Of a stretch of 64,000 bases of DNA, positions 27,381-36,123 are shown in pieces; the first letter of the stretch is position 1, and every line of letters begins with the position of its first letter. The DNA lies in the NCBI GenBank assembly GCA_900318825.1, contig ONMB01000005.1, positions 1-64,000 of the forward strand. The letters are read 5' to 3'. The position numbers and the translations under genes were made by a program. Below the pieces are notes generated by a model. It saw nothing but the letters and a program-made list of their open reading frames with translations. It searched no databases and was not told the DNA's origin. This DNA is from an uncultured Ruminococcus sp. GTDB lineage: Bacteria; Bacillota; Clostridia; Oscillospirales; Ruminococcaceae.

Positions 27381-30300
27381 TCAGAAACCGAATGGGTTCG
27401 TGTTATTCTTCTTAGAAGATTTCTTTGTCGGCTCTTCATATTCAAAGCCGTAATCTTCAGATGTTGACTCTACCTTTTCTTTTTTAGGCTTGCGGACAGG
27501 TTCTATACCGTGCTCCTTGAGATAATCGTCAGCGAGGTCGGAAGCTCCGCCCATATCCATCTGGAATACAGAATCGTATACTGCATCAGCTGATGACTGT
27601 GAATAATCTCCGGAACTGCACTTGCTGTTTACCTGCTTGATGTAGCGCTCAGTAAGGAATGAAAGATACTTCTTCTGAATGCCCGAATCGCTTACGCTTC
27701 CGTCATAGAGACGCTCAGCGGAAACGAGCTCCTGATCGCGCAGCTGCATGAATACAGTTGTTGCAGCAGAACGGTATATAGTCACAACACTGATAGTTAT
27801 AAGCGTACAGATACCCATTGCAACGAGCTTGGCTGTTATGACCGTAGGAGACTGCTTTTCACGTTTTTCAGTTTCCGGCAGCCAGAGCGGTACTCTGTGT
27901 ACTTCTTCTCCGCATACACGGCAGAAACGTGTGTCCTTTCCGACTGCGCCGCCGCACTTAGAGCATATCTTGTTTCTCTTGCTTCTTCTGTAAGCGAAAA
28001 CACACTCAAGAATAACCAGTACTGTGAGAAGTATGCCAAAGACGATAGCGGCAACTGTCTTTGCGACCTTGCCCTTGACCTTACCCTTGCCGTTCTTGCC
28101 GGCAGTGTAGGATTCATCGAACTTACCGTCGCCGTCGCTGTCCACATCAAGGACAGTCTTAGCGGAAGCCTTTGTATTGGTGCTGATGATAGTACCCTTG
28201 CTTATCGGAACATCGTTGAACGTTCTGACATCAGAGTATTCACCGTCCTCATCGGCAAAACTGATAGAGTAGTCCATCTTGCCCTCGCCGGTACCGTTGA
28301 TACATATTTCGTAATTGGTATCGTTATCGAGTCTGAGGACCTTTATCTCGTTGTTCTCGCCCTCAAAGCCAAGCGAACCGAATGAAGCTCTTGTGCTGAG
28401 ATCTTCGGGATCAGAGCAGAGCACCTCTCCGCTGCACTTAACTGTTACGTCAACAGGGCAGGCTATCCTTACGACAATGCTGTACTTTCCGCCTACGTTA
28501 TCAGCAAGGTCATTGAAAGCATAAGCCATATCCTCACTTGTCTTAACATTGTAGGAATAACCGGGCGAAGCGATATCGTTCATGAGCTTCTGAGCCTGCT
28601 GGAGCTGTGAACCATCCAGCTTGTGGAAGAAGCCGAGCGAATACATAATAACGCCCTTGTCCTTGACCTCAGATGCACGCTTCCTGATCGCAGAATCATA
28701 TTGTCCGTCTTCACCGACAGGTCCTGATTCAGGGTAGCCGTCGCTCATTACAAACATCAGCTTCCTGTCGCTGTCGCTTTCATCAAGTATCTCATAAGCC
28801 TTGTCGATACCGTCGTACATATTCGTACCGCCGTCCGCATTCAGCTTATTGATAGCACCAACGAGCTCAGTTTTGTCGCTGCTGGAAACTACTGCTGTAT
28901 TTGCGTAATCCGAATAAGGAACGATACTGATGTCAACACTGGGATTTTCTGAAAGAACATAATCAATGAACTTTTCAGCAGCGAGTCTGGTCTCGTTTAT
29001 CGGAGTACCTCTCATACTGCCGGAAACATCGAGTACAAGCGCAACAGAACGCTTTACCGAACCGAATTTTGTCTTGAGGTTTTCAGACTTTTTGTACTCT
29101 CCTGCCTTATTTGCAGAAGACTCCTTATTTACGATAAAGGCGTGCATCTCATAAGTTACACTGCCATTCCGGTCAGAAAGAACGAGATCATAGATGCCGG
29201 GTTTAAGTCCGCCAAAACTGAATACAGGATCGCTGATATCCTCGTCGATAACCTTTTCGCCGTCTGATGAACGCATAACAGTCAGGTGGCATTCACCGTA
29301 CTTCTCAGAGGCAGCGTTATATACAGTAAATTCAGCATCGTCGGAATATGCAGCTTCAAACGAACGTGCATAACCGGAACGGCTTATACCTACCGTATCG
29401 AATGCATTGATGATGTTCATTATCTGACTGTCGTTAAGAGCATATATGTCAGGAACGTCCTTGTTGTCCCTCAGCTGCATAGCGATAGTCGTTATAAGAT
29501 CACGGAACTGCTCATAGCTCATATCTGTTACGATAAAAGGTATCGCTGTATAGTAGAGATATGCGAGCTGTTCTGGTGTAATGGCTTCCTGATCGTTGTT
29601 CTTCTGCGTCATAAGGTAAGCAGAATGAGAAATGATTGTGCTGTCATGGAGAAGTTCCTCGTGTGTGAGACCTGTGGTCTTTCCGCAGGTATCCTCGATA
29701 GTTACAGCATTTCCGGACGCAGAGGGATTTTTCATAGAACGATACCCCTTGCTGTTGGGCTCACCTGTCTCCCAGTTGCAGGAGTTGCTGTGGTCACCGA
29801 AACCGCCGTCATCAAAGTCCTCGATAAGCTCAGCAAAAATATCTGCAAGTCCCTGCATATAAACGCTGTTATCAGCTATATCATAAGGCAGGATAGCCTT
29901 GACATACTCTCTTGCAATGTCATTTGCATCAGAACTGTCAATAAAAGCTAAAGCAGCTCTTCCGGGCTTGCTCTCGTCCTCAGATACAGATTCCTGATAT
30001 CTTACTGTAAGTTCTTCCTCGGAAGGTTCAGCTCTGAGATAAGTGCGCTGGTGTTCAGAAGCCTTATCGACCAGAATGTAGCAGTTCTCAAGGGAGGCTG
30101 CTCCAAGAATATTTCCAAAGAAACTCTCAACGCTTTCGATCTCGGACAGCAGCTCAACAGCTTTAGCATTGCTCTCCTTAGCTGACTGGAAGCCGTCATT
30201 TTCGTCAAATCCGGCATAAACATAGATGTTTTTTTCCTCGTCAAAAACGTCGCTTTCCTTTTCAGCTTTTTTCTTCTTTGGCTGTGCTTTTGTTGTAGTC

Positions 30301-31349
30301 TTTGTCTCAGTTTCGGTATCGCTCTCAGAAGCAGTCTCTGTCTGAGTTTCGGTCACAGTTTCAGACTGTGTTTCCGTTGAAGTTTCAGAGAGAGTCTCAT
30401 CATCTGAGCTTGTTTCAGTTTCAGAGTCAGACTGTGTTTCAGACTCTTCGTCGGTCTCAGTCTCAGTTTCCTCTTCTGTCTCTTCCTCAGTTTCTTCTTC
30501 AACCTGTTCATACTTTCTGAACTGATAAGTTGAAAAATTACTGCTCTGCTTGCCGATACAGTTGAGCTTGTAAAGCACCTCACCGGTGTCAGCATCGGCT
30601 ATGATATTCTGCACCGCATTGTCAGTGACCTTATCATACACAGTAAATGAATAGCTCATATGCGGCTTTTCATCTTTGTCGATAACTATCCATGAGCCGT
30701 TGTTGCGGATAGAGTATTCTTTGTCGTTATTCACCTGATACTCAGTTTTCAGGTACTTAGCAACATCATCTCTGACATCAGATTCGCTCTTCCCTGCCTG
30801 AGGGATATATTCCTCCGCAAACTTGAAATAGCTTCCGGCAATGGCGATGAGGTGACCGCTCTTGTCGGCAATGACCTTCATATCATGGCCAAAAACGGGA
30901 TAGCCGTTCTTCATCTGACGCAAAGCGTATGTGTCGAAGATTTTTCCCTCATTGAGGAACCTGAACTTGAACTCATTCTCAGGATCAAGTATACCAAAAT
31001 CGCCCTTTAGCGCACCAAGTGCTGCAACAGCACTGCTCGCATCGGTTATGACAATATCTGATTTGCCGCTGATACCAGCCGCTCTATAAGAAATGATACC
31101 TTTGCTCTCAGCTTCGGACTGAGCCTTCTTTTCGGCAGCAGCCTCCTCCTGAATAAGCAGCTGCTCCTCGGATATCTCCTCAGCAGCCATAGTATCCTTC
31201 GGACCTTTTCCGAATATGTTATAAATACAGAATGCGTCGATAATTGATGTTACGGCAATAACTACGATCATAAGCCATGTGAGCATTCTGAGTCCGCCGT
31301 GCTTCTTCTGCTTTTCAGCTGAAGCCGTGCTCTTTTCATTCTCTTTCAT
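27381..31349 (-). CDS. Large membrane protein: degenerate M4 peptidase-like region fused to VWA domain and zinc ribbon
   Basis: About 1322 residues from ATG 31349, chosen because GGTGGG lies nine bases upstream; an in-frame GTG four codons earlier has no ribosome site. Order: membrane segment near residues 20-45; a PepSY/FTP-like propeptide region (PVFGHDMKVIADKSGHLIAIAG); a Glu/Ser/Thr low-complexity stretch; a region like M4 (thermolysin) peptidases in which HExxH reads REYVK (480-484) and the later zinc-ligand Glu appears to be Gln, while a His568 equivalent remains; a VWA domain with intact MIDAS (Asp774, Ser776, Ser778 in DVSGSM); a membrane helix; a CxxC...CxxC zinc ribbon from about 1129; and another membrane helix. 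Probably a surface pseudo-peptidase. The neighbouring gene is also a zinc-ribbon membrane protein. Confidence 0.82.
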   Translation of the reverse strand: MKENEKSTASAEKQKKHGGLRMLTWLMIVVIAVTSIIDAFCIYNIFGKGPKDTMAAEEISEEQLLIQEEAAAEKKAQSEAESKGIISYRAAGISGKSDIVITDASSAVAALGALKGDFGILDPENEFKFRFLNEGKIFDTYALRQMKNGYPVFGHDMKVIADKSGHLIAIAGSYFKFAEEYIPQAGKSESDVRDDVAKYLKTEYQVNNDKEYSIRNNGSWIVIDKDEKPHMSYSFTVYDKVTDNAVQNIIADADTGEVLYKLNCIGKQSSNFSTYQFRKYEQVEEETEEETEEETETETDEESETQSDSETETSSDDETLSETSTETQSETVTETQTETASESDTETETKTTTKAQPKKKKAEKESDVFDEEKNIYVYAGFDENDGFQSAKESNAKAVELLSEIESVESFFGNILGAASLENCYILVDKASEHQRTYLRAEPSEEELTVRYQESVSEDESKPGRAALAFIDSSDANDIAREYVKAILPYDIADNSVYMQGLADIFAELIEDFDDGGFGDHSNSCNWETGEPNSKGYRSMKNPSASGNAVTIEDTCGKTTGLTHEELLHDSTIISHSAYLMTQKNNDQEAITPEQLAYLYYTAIPFIVTDMSYEQFRDLITTIAMQLRDNKDVPDIYALNDSQIMNIINAFDTVGISRSGYARSFEAAYSDDAEFTVYNAASEKYGECHLTVMRSSDGEKVIDEDISDPVFSFGGLKPGIYDLVLSDRNGSVTYEMHAFIVNKESSANKAGEYKKSENLKTKFGSVKRSVALVLDVSGSMRGTPINETRLAAEKFIDYVLSENPSVDISIVPYSDYANTAVVSSSDKTELVGAINKLNADGGTNMYDGIDKAYEILDESDSDRKLMFVMSDGYPESGPVGEDGQYDSAIRKRASEVKDKGVIMYSLGFFHKLDGSQLQQAQKLMNDIASPGYSYNVKTSEDMAYAFNDLADNVGGKYSIVVRIACPVDVTVKCSGEVLCSDPEDLSTRASFGSLGFEGENNEIKVLRLDNDTNYEICINGTGEGKMDYSISFADEDGEYSDVRTFNDVPISKGTIISTNTKASAKTVLDVDSDGDGKFDESYTAGKNGKGKVKGKVAKTVAAIVFGILLTVLVILECVFAYRRSKRNKICSKCGGAVGKDTRFCRVCGEEVHRVPLWLPETEKREKQSPTVITAKLVAMGICTLITISVVTIYRSAATTVFMQLRDQELVSAERLYDGSVSDSGIQKKYLSFLTERYIKQVNSKCSSGDYSQSSADAVYDSVFQMDMGGASDLADDYLKEHGIEPVRKPKKEKVESTSEDYGFEYEEPTKKSSKKNNTNPFGF

Positions 31350-31376
31350 ATTCACACCCACCAGTCATACTTAAAA

Positions 31377-31407
31377 GGACGACTCTGCTGATAGAGCCGA
31401 GCCGTCC
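31377..31407 (-). terminator. Hairpin between the zinc-ribbon gene and the M4-VWA gene
   Basis: Minus strand GGACGGCTC...GAGTCGTCC (one G-U pair) followed by TTTTAAG. No clear promoter lies between it and the M4-VWA start, so it may be a partial terminator that lets some transcripts continue. Confidence 0.55.
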
Positions 31408-31436
31408 TCAATTTTTCTAATGAACAGTGATCCAGA

Positions 31437-32180
31437 TCACTTGTTGAAGCTGAAGCTGTTAGCAGGTGTCTTGGAGTCGTCGTCCTTGAGAGAAGAAGCA
31501 ACAACATAAGAACCTACGATAAAGATGATAAGGAAGAGCATCCAGAAGATAAGTGTCCAAGTAGGACCGCCCTTTACCTTTACATCGTCCATCTCATCTT
31601 TGATCTTGCCCTTGAGGTAGAACGCCTCGCTAAAGAGGAAGAGTCTGCCAAAGAGAAGGAAGACAGCAGATGCACCAAGTGAAAGCACTGCAAGATTGTA
31701 CTTCTTTGAAATGTACATGAATGCCCAGCCAGCTAAACCTGCAACTGCGCCGATAGTTGCAACGATCTCGATGAACTTAACGAATGAAGTAAAGCCGTTA
31801 TCAGCGATGCTGTCATCTTCATCAGACTCATCACAAACTGTTGAGAATGAAGTTCTGCTCCAGTCGCTCCACTTCTTATACTTGTACTTAGACTTCATAA
31901 ATTCTGTATGATAAGTACCGAAAATACCCATGATGATGTAGAATACCATTAATACAGGAATGAGCTTCTTGAGATCAAACTTAATGGTAGACTTGTTGAG
32001 AGCGCCGAGAGCACTCTTGCCGGCATTGCTGAACGGATTGGGAGCTGCTGCCGGTGCGGGAGCGGGTGAAGGAGCTGCTGCCTGTGCAGGAGCCTGAGCT
32101 ACTGCGTCATTTGCTGCTCCGCAGTTGGGACAATGTGCTGCATTGTCAGGGATCTGTTTGCCACAATTCTTACAAAACAT
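31437..32180 (-). CDS. Zinc-ribbon multi-pass membrane protein
   Basis: 247 residues: an N-terminal zinc ribbon (MFCKNCGKQIPDNAAHCPNCGA), an Ala/Pro/Gln-rich linker (APAQAAAPSPAPAPAAAPN), then four hydrophobic segments ending with LIFWMLFLIIFIVGSYVVAS. The polar stretch after the first membrane segment holds an acidic DESDEDD cluster. Zinc-ribbon membrane proteins of this type are widespread in Firmicutes without assigned function. It lies directly upstream of the M4-VWA gene on the same strand, and both carry zinc ribbons, so they may work together; this is inference from position. Confidence 0.8.
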   Translation of the reverse strand: MFCKNCGKQIPDNAAHCPNCGAANDAVAQAPAQAAAPSPAPAPAAAPNPFSNAGKSALGALNKSTIKFDLKKLIPVLMVFYIIMGIFGTYHTEFMKSKYKYKKWSDWSRTSFSTVCDESDEDDSIADNGFTSFVKFIEIVATIGAVAGLAGWAFMYISKKYNLAVLSLGASAVFLLFGRLFLFSEAFYLKGKIKDEMDDVKVKGGPTWTLIFWMLFLIIFIVGSYVVASSLKDDDSKTPANSFSFNK

Positions 32181-32300
32181 AATTTTTTCCTCACTTTTCT
32201 TTTATAATGTTTATACGTATGATTCCGGCTAAAGCCTGCCGGAGCCGGCTATATAACAGCCGAAAGCGGCTGAAATATCCTTAAAACTTAACAGCGACCA

Positions 32301-34022
32301 TCAGGCTGTCTTTTCAAGTCTCAGATCGTAAAGGGTAACACTGCTGTAATCGACACCACCGATACAAATCGTTATCTCGGCATTTTCGACATCGGCAGGA
32401 GCAGTGAACTCTGCTTCAAACGGCGTTCTGTCGCCGCTGTTAACAAAGCTGCCTGTGTAGTATACATTGTCTCCATCTCTGACAACCACACTGTTTCCTT
32501 CAACCGAATTCTGCGAAGATGTACACTTGAAGCTAAGCCTGTACTTACCGTCTTTTTTCAGTGCAAAGCCGGAAATAACTGCCTGAATATCAGTATCTGA
32601 ACTGCCGCCGCCGACAATGTTTACCCAGAATGATCTGTCATAATCAGAGAAGTAAGTTGCAGCACTTGCACCGTTCTCCTCATTGCACCTTACGCTGTAT
32701 TCAGCTTCGGCAGCAACGTCAAGACCGACCTGATCTGATTCTATTCCAAGCACCTGGCATATCCTGTCAGCAAGCAGATAAGCATTTTTCTGCTGAGTTA
32801 CCGCAGACGGGTGCCAGTCAGCACCGAAGCCGTCAGCCTGAGTCTGTACAGGCGCCTGATAACTCATAATGCGTTTGTCGCCGGTCTTTTGCTGATAGCG
32901 GGAAATAGCCTCCTCGATCATGGGGTACATATCAGTGCAGCCCATGATACCGATCGTACATATCACATAAGATTGAGGATTGTTCCGGCGCACCGTTTCA
33001 AGGAAACTCTCATAGCCATCAATGAATTCAACACCGCGATCCTCAGGCGATTTCGCCACATATGTCGCATCGTTTGTGCCGAGGTTTATGACGATAACGT
33101 CATTCTGAGTCCTGCTGAAATCCCATGGAACTGCATAATTCCTGGACTGTCCGACATTTTCATAAAGAGGCGGAACGAGACTGCTCGCATTCTTATCTCC
33201 GCTGGCAGTATAGCCCGAAACTATTCCAAATCCGCTGTAACTCACGGCGCTGTAATCAGCATTGAGCTTCTCAGCCGTAAGGTAGGCATAAGACTTCATG
33301 AAGTTCTCAGTAGTTGTCCTGAACGGTTCGTTCTGATCGGCAGCTTCAACACCGTATGCACAGGTTATCGAATCACCGATGAATTCAATATTCAGTTTCT
33401 TTTTCTCAGTGGGTATAACAGGATGAGCAACTTCTGAAAGTGCTTTTATACCGGAAATTCCCACCGCACCGTTAGTAGCTTCGGACAGATGTATCACCTT
33501 GACATCAGCGATACGGTTCTCATCACCGCTGAAAAGCGTGATCTCCTTGGATTTTTCACTCAGTGTAGTGTCAACAATGATCTCTCCGTCAACAATAACA
33601 GCGTATCTTGGCTGGTGTTCTGAAGCGTTGTAGATACTGCTGTCACCGCAAAGAGTGACTGAAGCAGTTTTTGCATTGACTTTGAACTCTGCTGCTGAAC
33701 CGCTCTGAACGAGCCACATAACATCTTTTTCATAAAAATTTCTGCCTATGTACCTGACGTTCTCCTCAGAGGCAGGACAGACTGACTCTCTGAAATCACC
33801 GGAACCAACATAAGCCCGACGCATATGGATCATATCAAAAACATCGACATGACCGTTTCCGTCAACGTTCTGACCATCTTTGACCGGCTGAACTCCCAGA
33901 AGCGAGCTTCTCAGGTCTTTGAGGTCTTCTATGCTGAACTGTTTGTCAGCAGCATTTACAGACGAAGTCAAGGAAGTCGAGACGGCAGCTGCAGTTATGG
34001 CAGCAAATAACTTCTTCCTCAA
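32301..34022 (-). CDS. Secreted dockerin-bearing GDSL/CE2-like carbohydrate esterase
   Basis: Signal peptide (MRKKLFAAITAAAVSTSLTSSVNA), then an N-terminal dockerin-like module with one clear calcium loop (NVDGNGHVDVFD) and a poorer first repeat, a beta domain with the CE2-like jelly-roll character, an SGNH hydrolase domain (IEFIGDSITCAYG nucleophile serine, INLGTND, and DWHPS carrying the catalytic Asp/His), and a C-terminal beta-sandwich of about 130 residues that resembles a carbohydrate-binding module. The family deacetylates plant polysaccharides such as xylan or mannan. The start is TTG 34022, with AAGGTGG eight bases upstream. It probably attaches to a cohesin scaffold. The exact substrate is not determinable. 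Confidence 0.85.
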   Translation of the reverse strand: MRKKLFAAITAAAVSTSLTSSVNAADKQFSIEDLKDLRSSLLGVQPVKDGQNVDGNGHVDVFDMIHMRRAYVGSGDFRESVCPASEENVRYIGRNFYEKDVMWLVQSGSAAEFKVNAKTASVTLCGDSSIYNASEHQPRYAVIVDGEIIVDTTLSEKSKEITLFSGDENRIADVKVIHLSEATNGAVGISGIKALSEVAHPVIPTEKKKLNIEFIGDSITCAYGVEAADQNEPFRTTTENFMKSYAYLTAEKLNADYSAVSYSGFGIVSGYTASGDKNASSLVPPLYENVGQSRNYAVPWDFSRTQNDVIVINLGTNDATYVAKSPEDRGVEFIDGYESFLETVRRNNPQSYVICTIGIMGCTDMYPMIEEAISRYQQKTGDKRIMSYQAPVQTQADGFGADWHPSAVTQQKNAYLLADRICQVLGIESDQVGLDVAAEAEYSVRCNEENGASAATYFSDYDRSFWVNIVGGGSSDTDIQAVISGFALKKDGKYRLSFKCTSSQNSVEGNSVVVRDGDNVYYTGSFVNSGDRTPFEAEFTAPADVENAEITICIGGVDYSSVTLYDLRLEKTA

Positions 34023-34059
34023 GAACAAGCCCACCTTTCTGTTCAATGTACATATCATT

Positions 34060-34088
34060 ATTATATATTATTTCTTTACCGCTGTCAA
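34060..34088 (-). promoter_or_regulatory. Promoter of the dockerin esterase gene
   Basis: Minus strand TTGACA, 17-bp spacer, TATAAT. Confidence 0.8.
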
Positions 34089-34141
34089 GCGATATTTAAC
34101 AAAAATCTTTATCAAATATTGCGATTTCGCACAAAAATCAA

Positions 34142-34168
34142 AAAGAGTGTGCTCAAGGCACACTCTTT
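34142..34168 (-). terminator. Terminator of the peptidoglycan-binding/SpoIID gene cluster
   Basis: Eleven-base perfect stem AAAGAGTGTGC/GCACACTCTTT with a 5-base loop, followed by TTGATTTTTG on the minus strand. Confidence 0.8.
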
Positions 34169-34175
34169 AAGAATT

Positions 34176-34697
34176 CTACGGCTTTATTGTACGGTCAATG
34201 TGCTCGCAGCAGCGAACAAGCATATTCCATGTTCCGCTGTCCACCTTTCCGGTAACGGGAAGTCCGACACGCTTCTGGAAGAGCTTTACAGCATCGGCAG
34301 TTGCTGTGTTATACTTTCCGCATATGTCTATACACGGCGCATTTTCATAATGCTCGCCTATATCGTTGAGCATCGCCTGAAGTATATAGACGAGCTGACC
34401 ATCATCTCCGCTGCCTGCAACATATCTCGCTGACGGAAATACATCGTAGGGCTCGGGAGCGGAGTCGATATTGCTCCTGTACACGCGGACGATCTTGTTC
34501 CATGTAGCCGGATCGGTATTTCCGGTCTCAGGAAGCCCGTACTCCCTCTGAAATGCCCTGACTGCTATCGCTGTATCTGCACCGTATACGCCGTCAGGAA
34601 TGACCTGCGGTATCTTGCTGTTGAAAAGCGAGATAGCGTAAAGATAGCGCTGGAGCTCATATATGTGCTGACGTCTCTGCTGACTGGTATATGCCAT
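34176..34697 (-). CDS. Protein with two peptidoglycan-binding (PGB1) domains
   Basis: 173 residues made of two PG_binding_1 repeats, each with the pattern IPQVIPDGVYGADTAIAVRAFQ / GLPETGNTDPATWNKI and CGKYNTATADAVKLFQ / GLPVTGKVDSGTWNML. There is no signal peptide, membrane helix or catalytic domain. The ATG at 34697 follows a GGGGGG-rich ribosome site (AGGGGGGA). It lies 16 bp after the SpoIID-domain gene, and the two proteins share the same repeat type, so they probably act at the same structure. In related bacteria such leaderless PGB proteins go to the spore cortex or coat; that is inference here. Confidence 0.85.
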   Translation of the reverse strand: MAYTSQQRRQHIYELQRYLYAISLFNSKIPQVIPDGVYGADTAIAVRAFQREYGLPETGNTDPATWNKIVRVYRSNIDSAPEPYDVFPSARYVAGSGDDGQLVYILQAMLNDIGEHYENAPCIDICGKYNTATADAVKLFQKRVGLPVTGKVDSGTWNMLVRCCEHIDRTIKP

Positions 34698-34713
34698 ATT
34701 CTTCCCCCCTCAC

Positions 34714-36111
34714 TCATTCAGCCTCTATCGTATAGCCCGGTGACTGATATGGTCTCTTGTCGAAGCCGTATTTCAGGTCTGAGTAAACTCCTGCTATCCT
34801 GTCCCAAGTCACAGCTCCTACGACACCTGTCGGGTTTATACCGAACTGACGCTGAAAAGCCGTTACCGACTGCCTTGTTACCGGTCCGAAGTAGCCGGTA
34901 TTGTTCACAGCAGGTATATCCTGATAGGTTGCACTTATAAGCGTGAGGTACTCCTGTATCAGCTTGACATATTCACTCTGGTCGCCTTCACGCAGAACAG
35001 TTCCCGGATAAAGAGCGACTGCCGTGTATTTCGGCGGCACTGACTCAGCTATTCCCTGATATGCTCTGTAAAGATCATTGCGAGTCGCTCTGTCAACTTC
35101 ACCTGTCTGCGGAAGTCCGAAAACGCGCTGGAACGACTTCACCGAGCGCTCAGTCTTTTCCCCGAAATATCCGGTTATCTCCACAGGTTCGACCGCTGCG
35201 TAATATGCTCCGATGACTGCAAGATAGTATTGCAGCATACTGACCTCTATGCTCTGCATACCTATCTTCAGATCCTCGGTATAGCGTTTCTCGATCTCCT
35301 CATAACGGACGCCCTCGGAATCGAGCTCGGCAATACGTTTCACACTCGTGTAGATGTAGGTTATCCTGTACCACGTTGACTCATTCACTATGCCGGTGAC
35401 CGCGAGCCCGAAGATCTCCTGAAACTTCCTTACTGCGGCTTCTGTTGCAGCGTCAAAAATGCCGTCAGCAGCCGGTATTTTCGGTATTGCCGGATAGTTT
35501 CCGGATATTCTGTTCAGATATATCTGAAGCGAACGCACATCGTTGCCTGCCGAACCGAATTTCAGCTCTATACCGGGATAAGACGGCATAGTTGTCCTGA
35601 CAGGCGCATTTTTAACAATGTCAATGTCATCTCCGTAGTAATACTGCAAGATCTCATACGGGGTGAGTCCGCGGTTCGCAAGATCGACCGTTCCCCACTG
35701 TGAGAGTCCCTCACAGGTAACGGTCGTACCGTTGCAGAAAGCTGTGAACAGCGGCTCGACTTTCCCCTGCCTCCTTACATAATCGTTGAAAAGCTCATCT
35801 ACAAGATAGCTTATATTCTGGAAATACTCCCTGCCGTTGATAAACTTCTGATCGTACTGCGTGGTAGCTGTTATATCAAAATCATACCCCCTCGACCTGT
35901 ACCACTCCGTGTAAATGCGGTTCAGTGCAAACGAGGTTATCGCATAAATATTTGCACGAAGCGCATTTTCAGGCCACGTCGGGAATATCTCGCTCGAAGC
36001 AACGTTCTTGACGTACGACGAGAACGGTACCGTGACATTAGGTGCGTCAGAATCCGGCGTCCCGAGGTGTACGGTTATAGTCTCAGGGATATATGGTGTT
36101 CCGCTAAGCAT
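34714..36111 (-). CDS. SpoIID-like domain fused to three peptidoglycan-binding domains
   Basis: 465 residues. The first 175 resemble a SpoIID/LytB-type domain as found in SleC-like spore cortex proteins: SSEIFPTWPENALRANIYAI, SRGYDFDITATTQYDQ, then FTAFCNGTTVTCEGLSQWG and DLANRGLTPYEILQYYYGDD. Three PGB1 repeats follow, at about 190-250, 290-350 and 375-440. No signal peptide is present, which fits deposition inside the mother cell or forespore rather than normal secretion. The catalytic Glu of SpoIID lytic transglycosylases cannot be placed with confidence. Middle gene of a three-gene minus-strand cluster. Confidence 0.85.
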   Translation of the reverse strand: MLSGTPYIPETITVHLGTPDSDAPNVTVPFSSYVKNVASSEIFPTWPENALRANIYAITSFALNRIYTEWYRSRGYDFDITATTQYDQKFINGREYFQNISYLVDELFNDYVRRQGKVEPLFTAFCNGTTVTCEGLSQWGTVDLANRGLTPYEILQYYYGDDIDIVKNAPVRTTMPSYPGIELKFGSAGNDVRSLQIYLNRISGNYPAIPKIPAADGIFDAATEAAVRKFQEIFGLAVTGIVNESTWYRITYIYTSVKRIAELDSEGVRYEEIEKRYTEDLKIGMQSIEVSMLQYYLAVIGAYYAAVEPVEITGYFGEKTERSVKSFQRVFGLPQTGEVDRATRNDLYRAYQGIAESVPPKYTAVALYPGTVLREGDQSEYVKLIQEYLTLISATYQDIPAVNNTGYFGPVTRQSVTAFQRQFGINPTGVVGAVTWDRIAGVYSDLKYGFDKRPYQSPGYTIEAE

Positions 36112-36123
36112 CTCTCGACCTCC

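Noticed and set aside
30302..30520. Ser/Gln-rich frame opposite the Glu/Ser/Thr linker of the M4-VWA gene
   Set aside because: Its composition is only the complement of the repetitive acidic linker.
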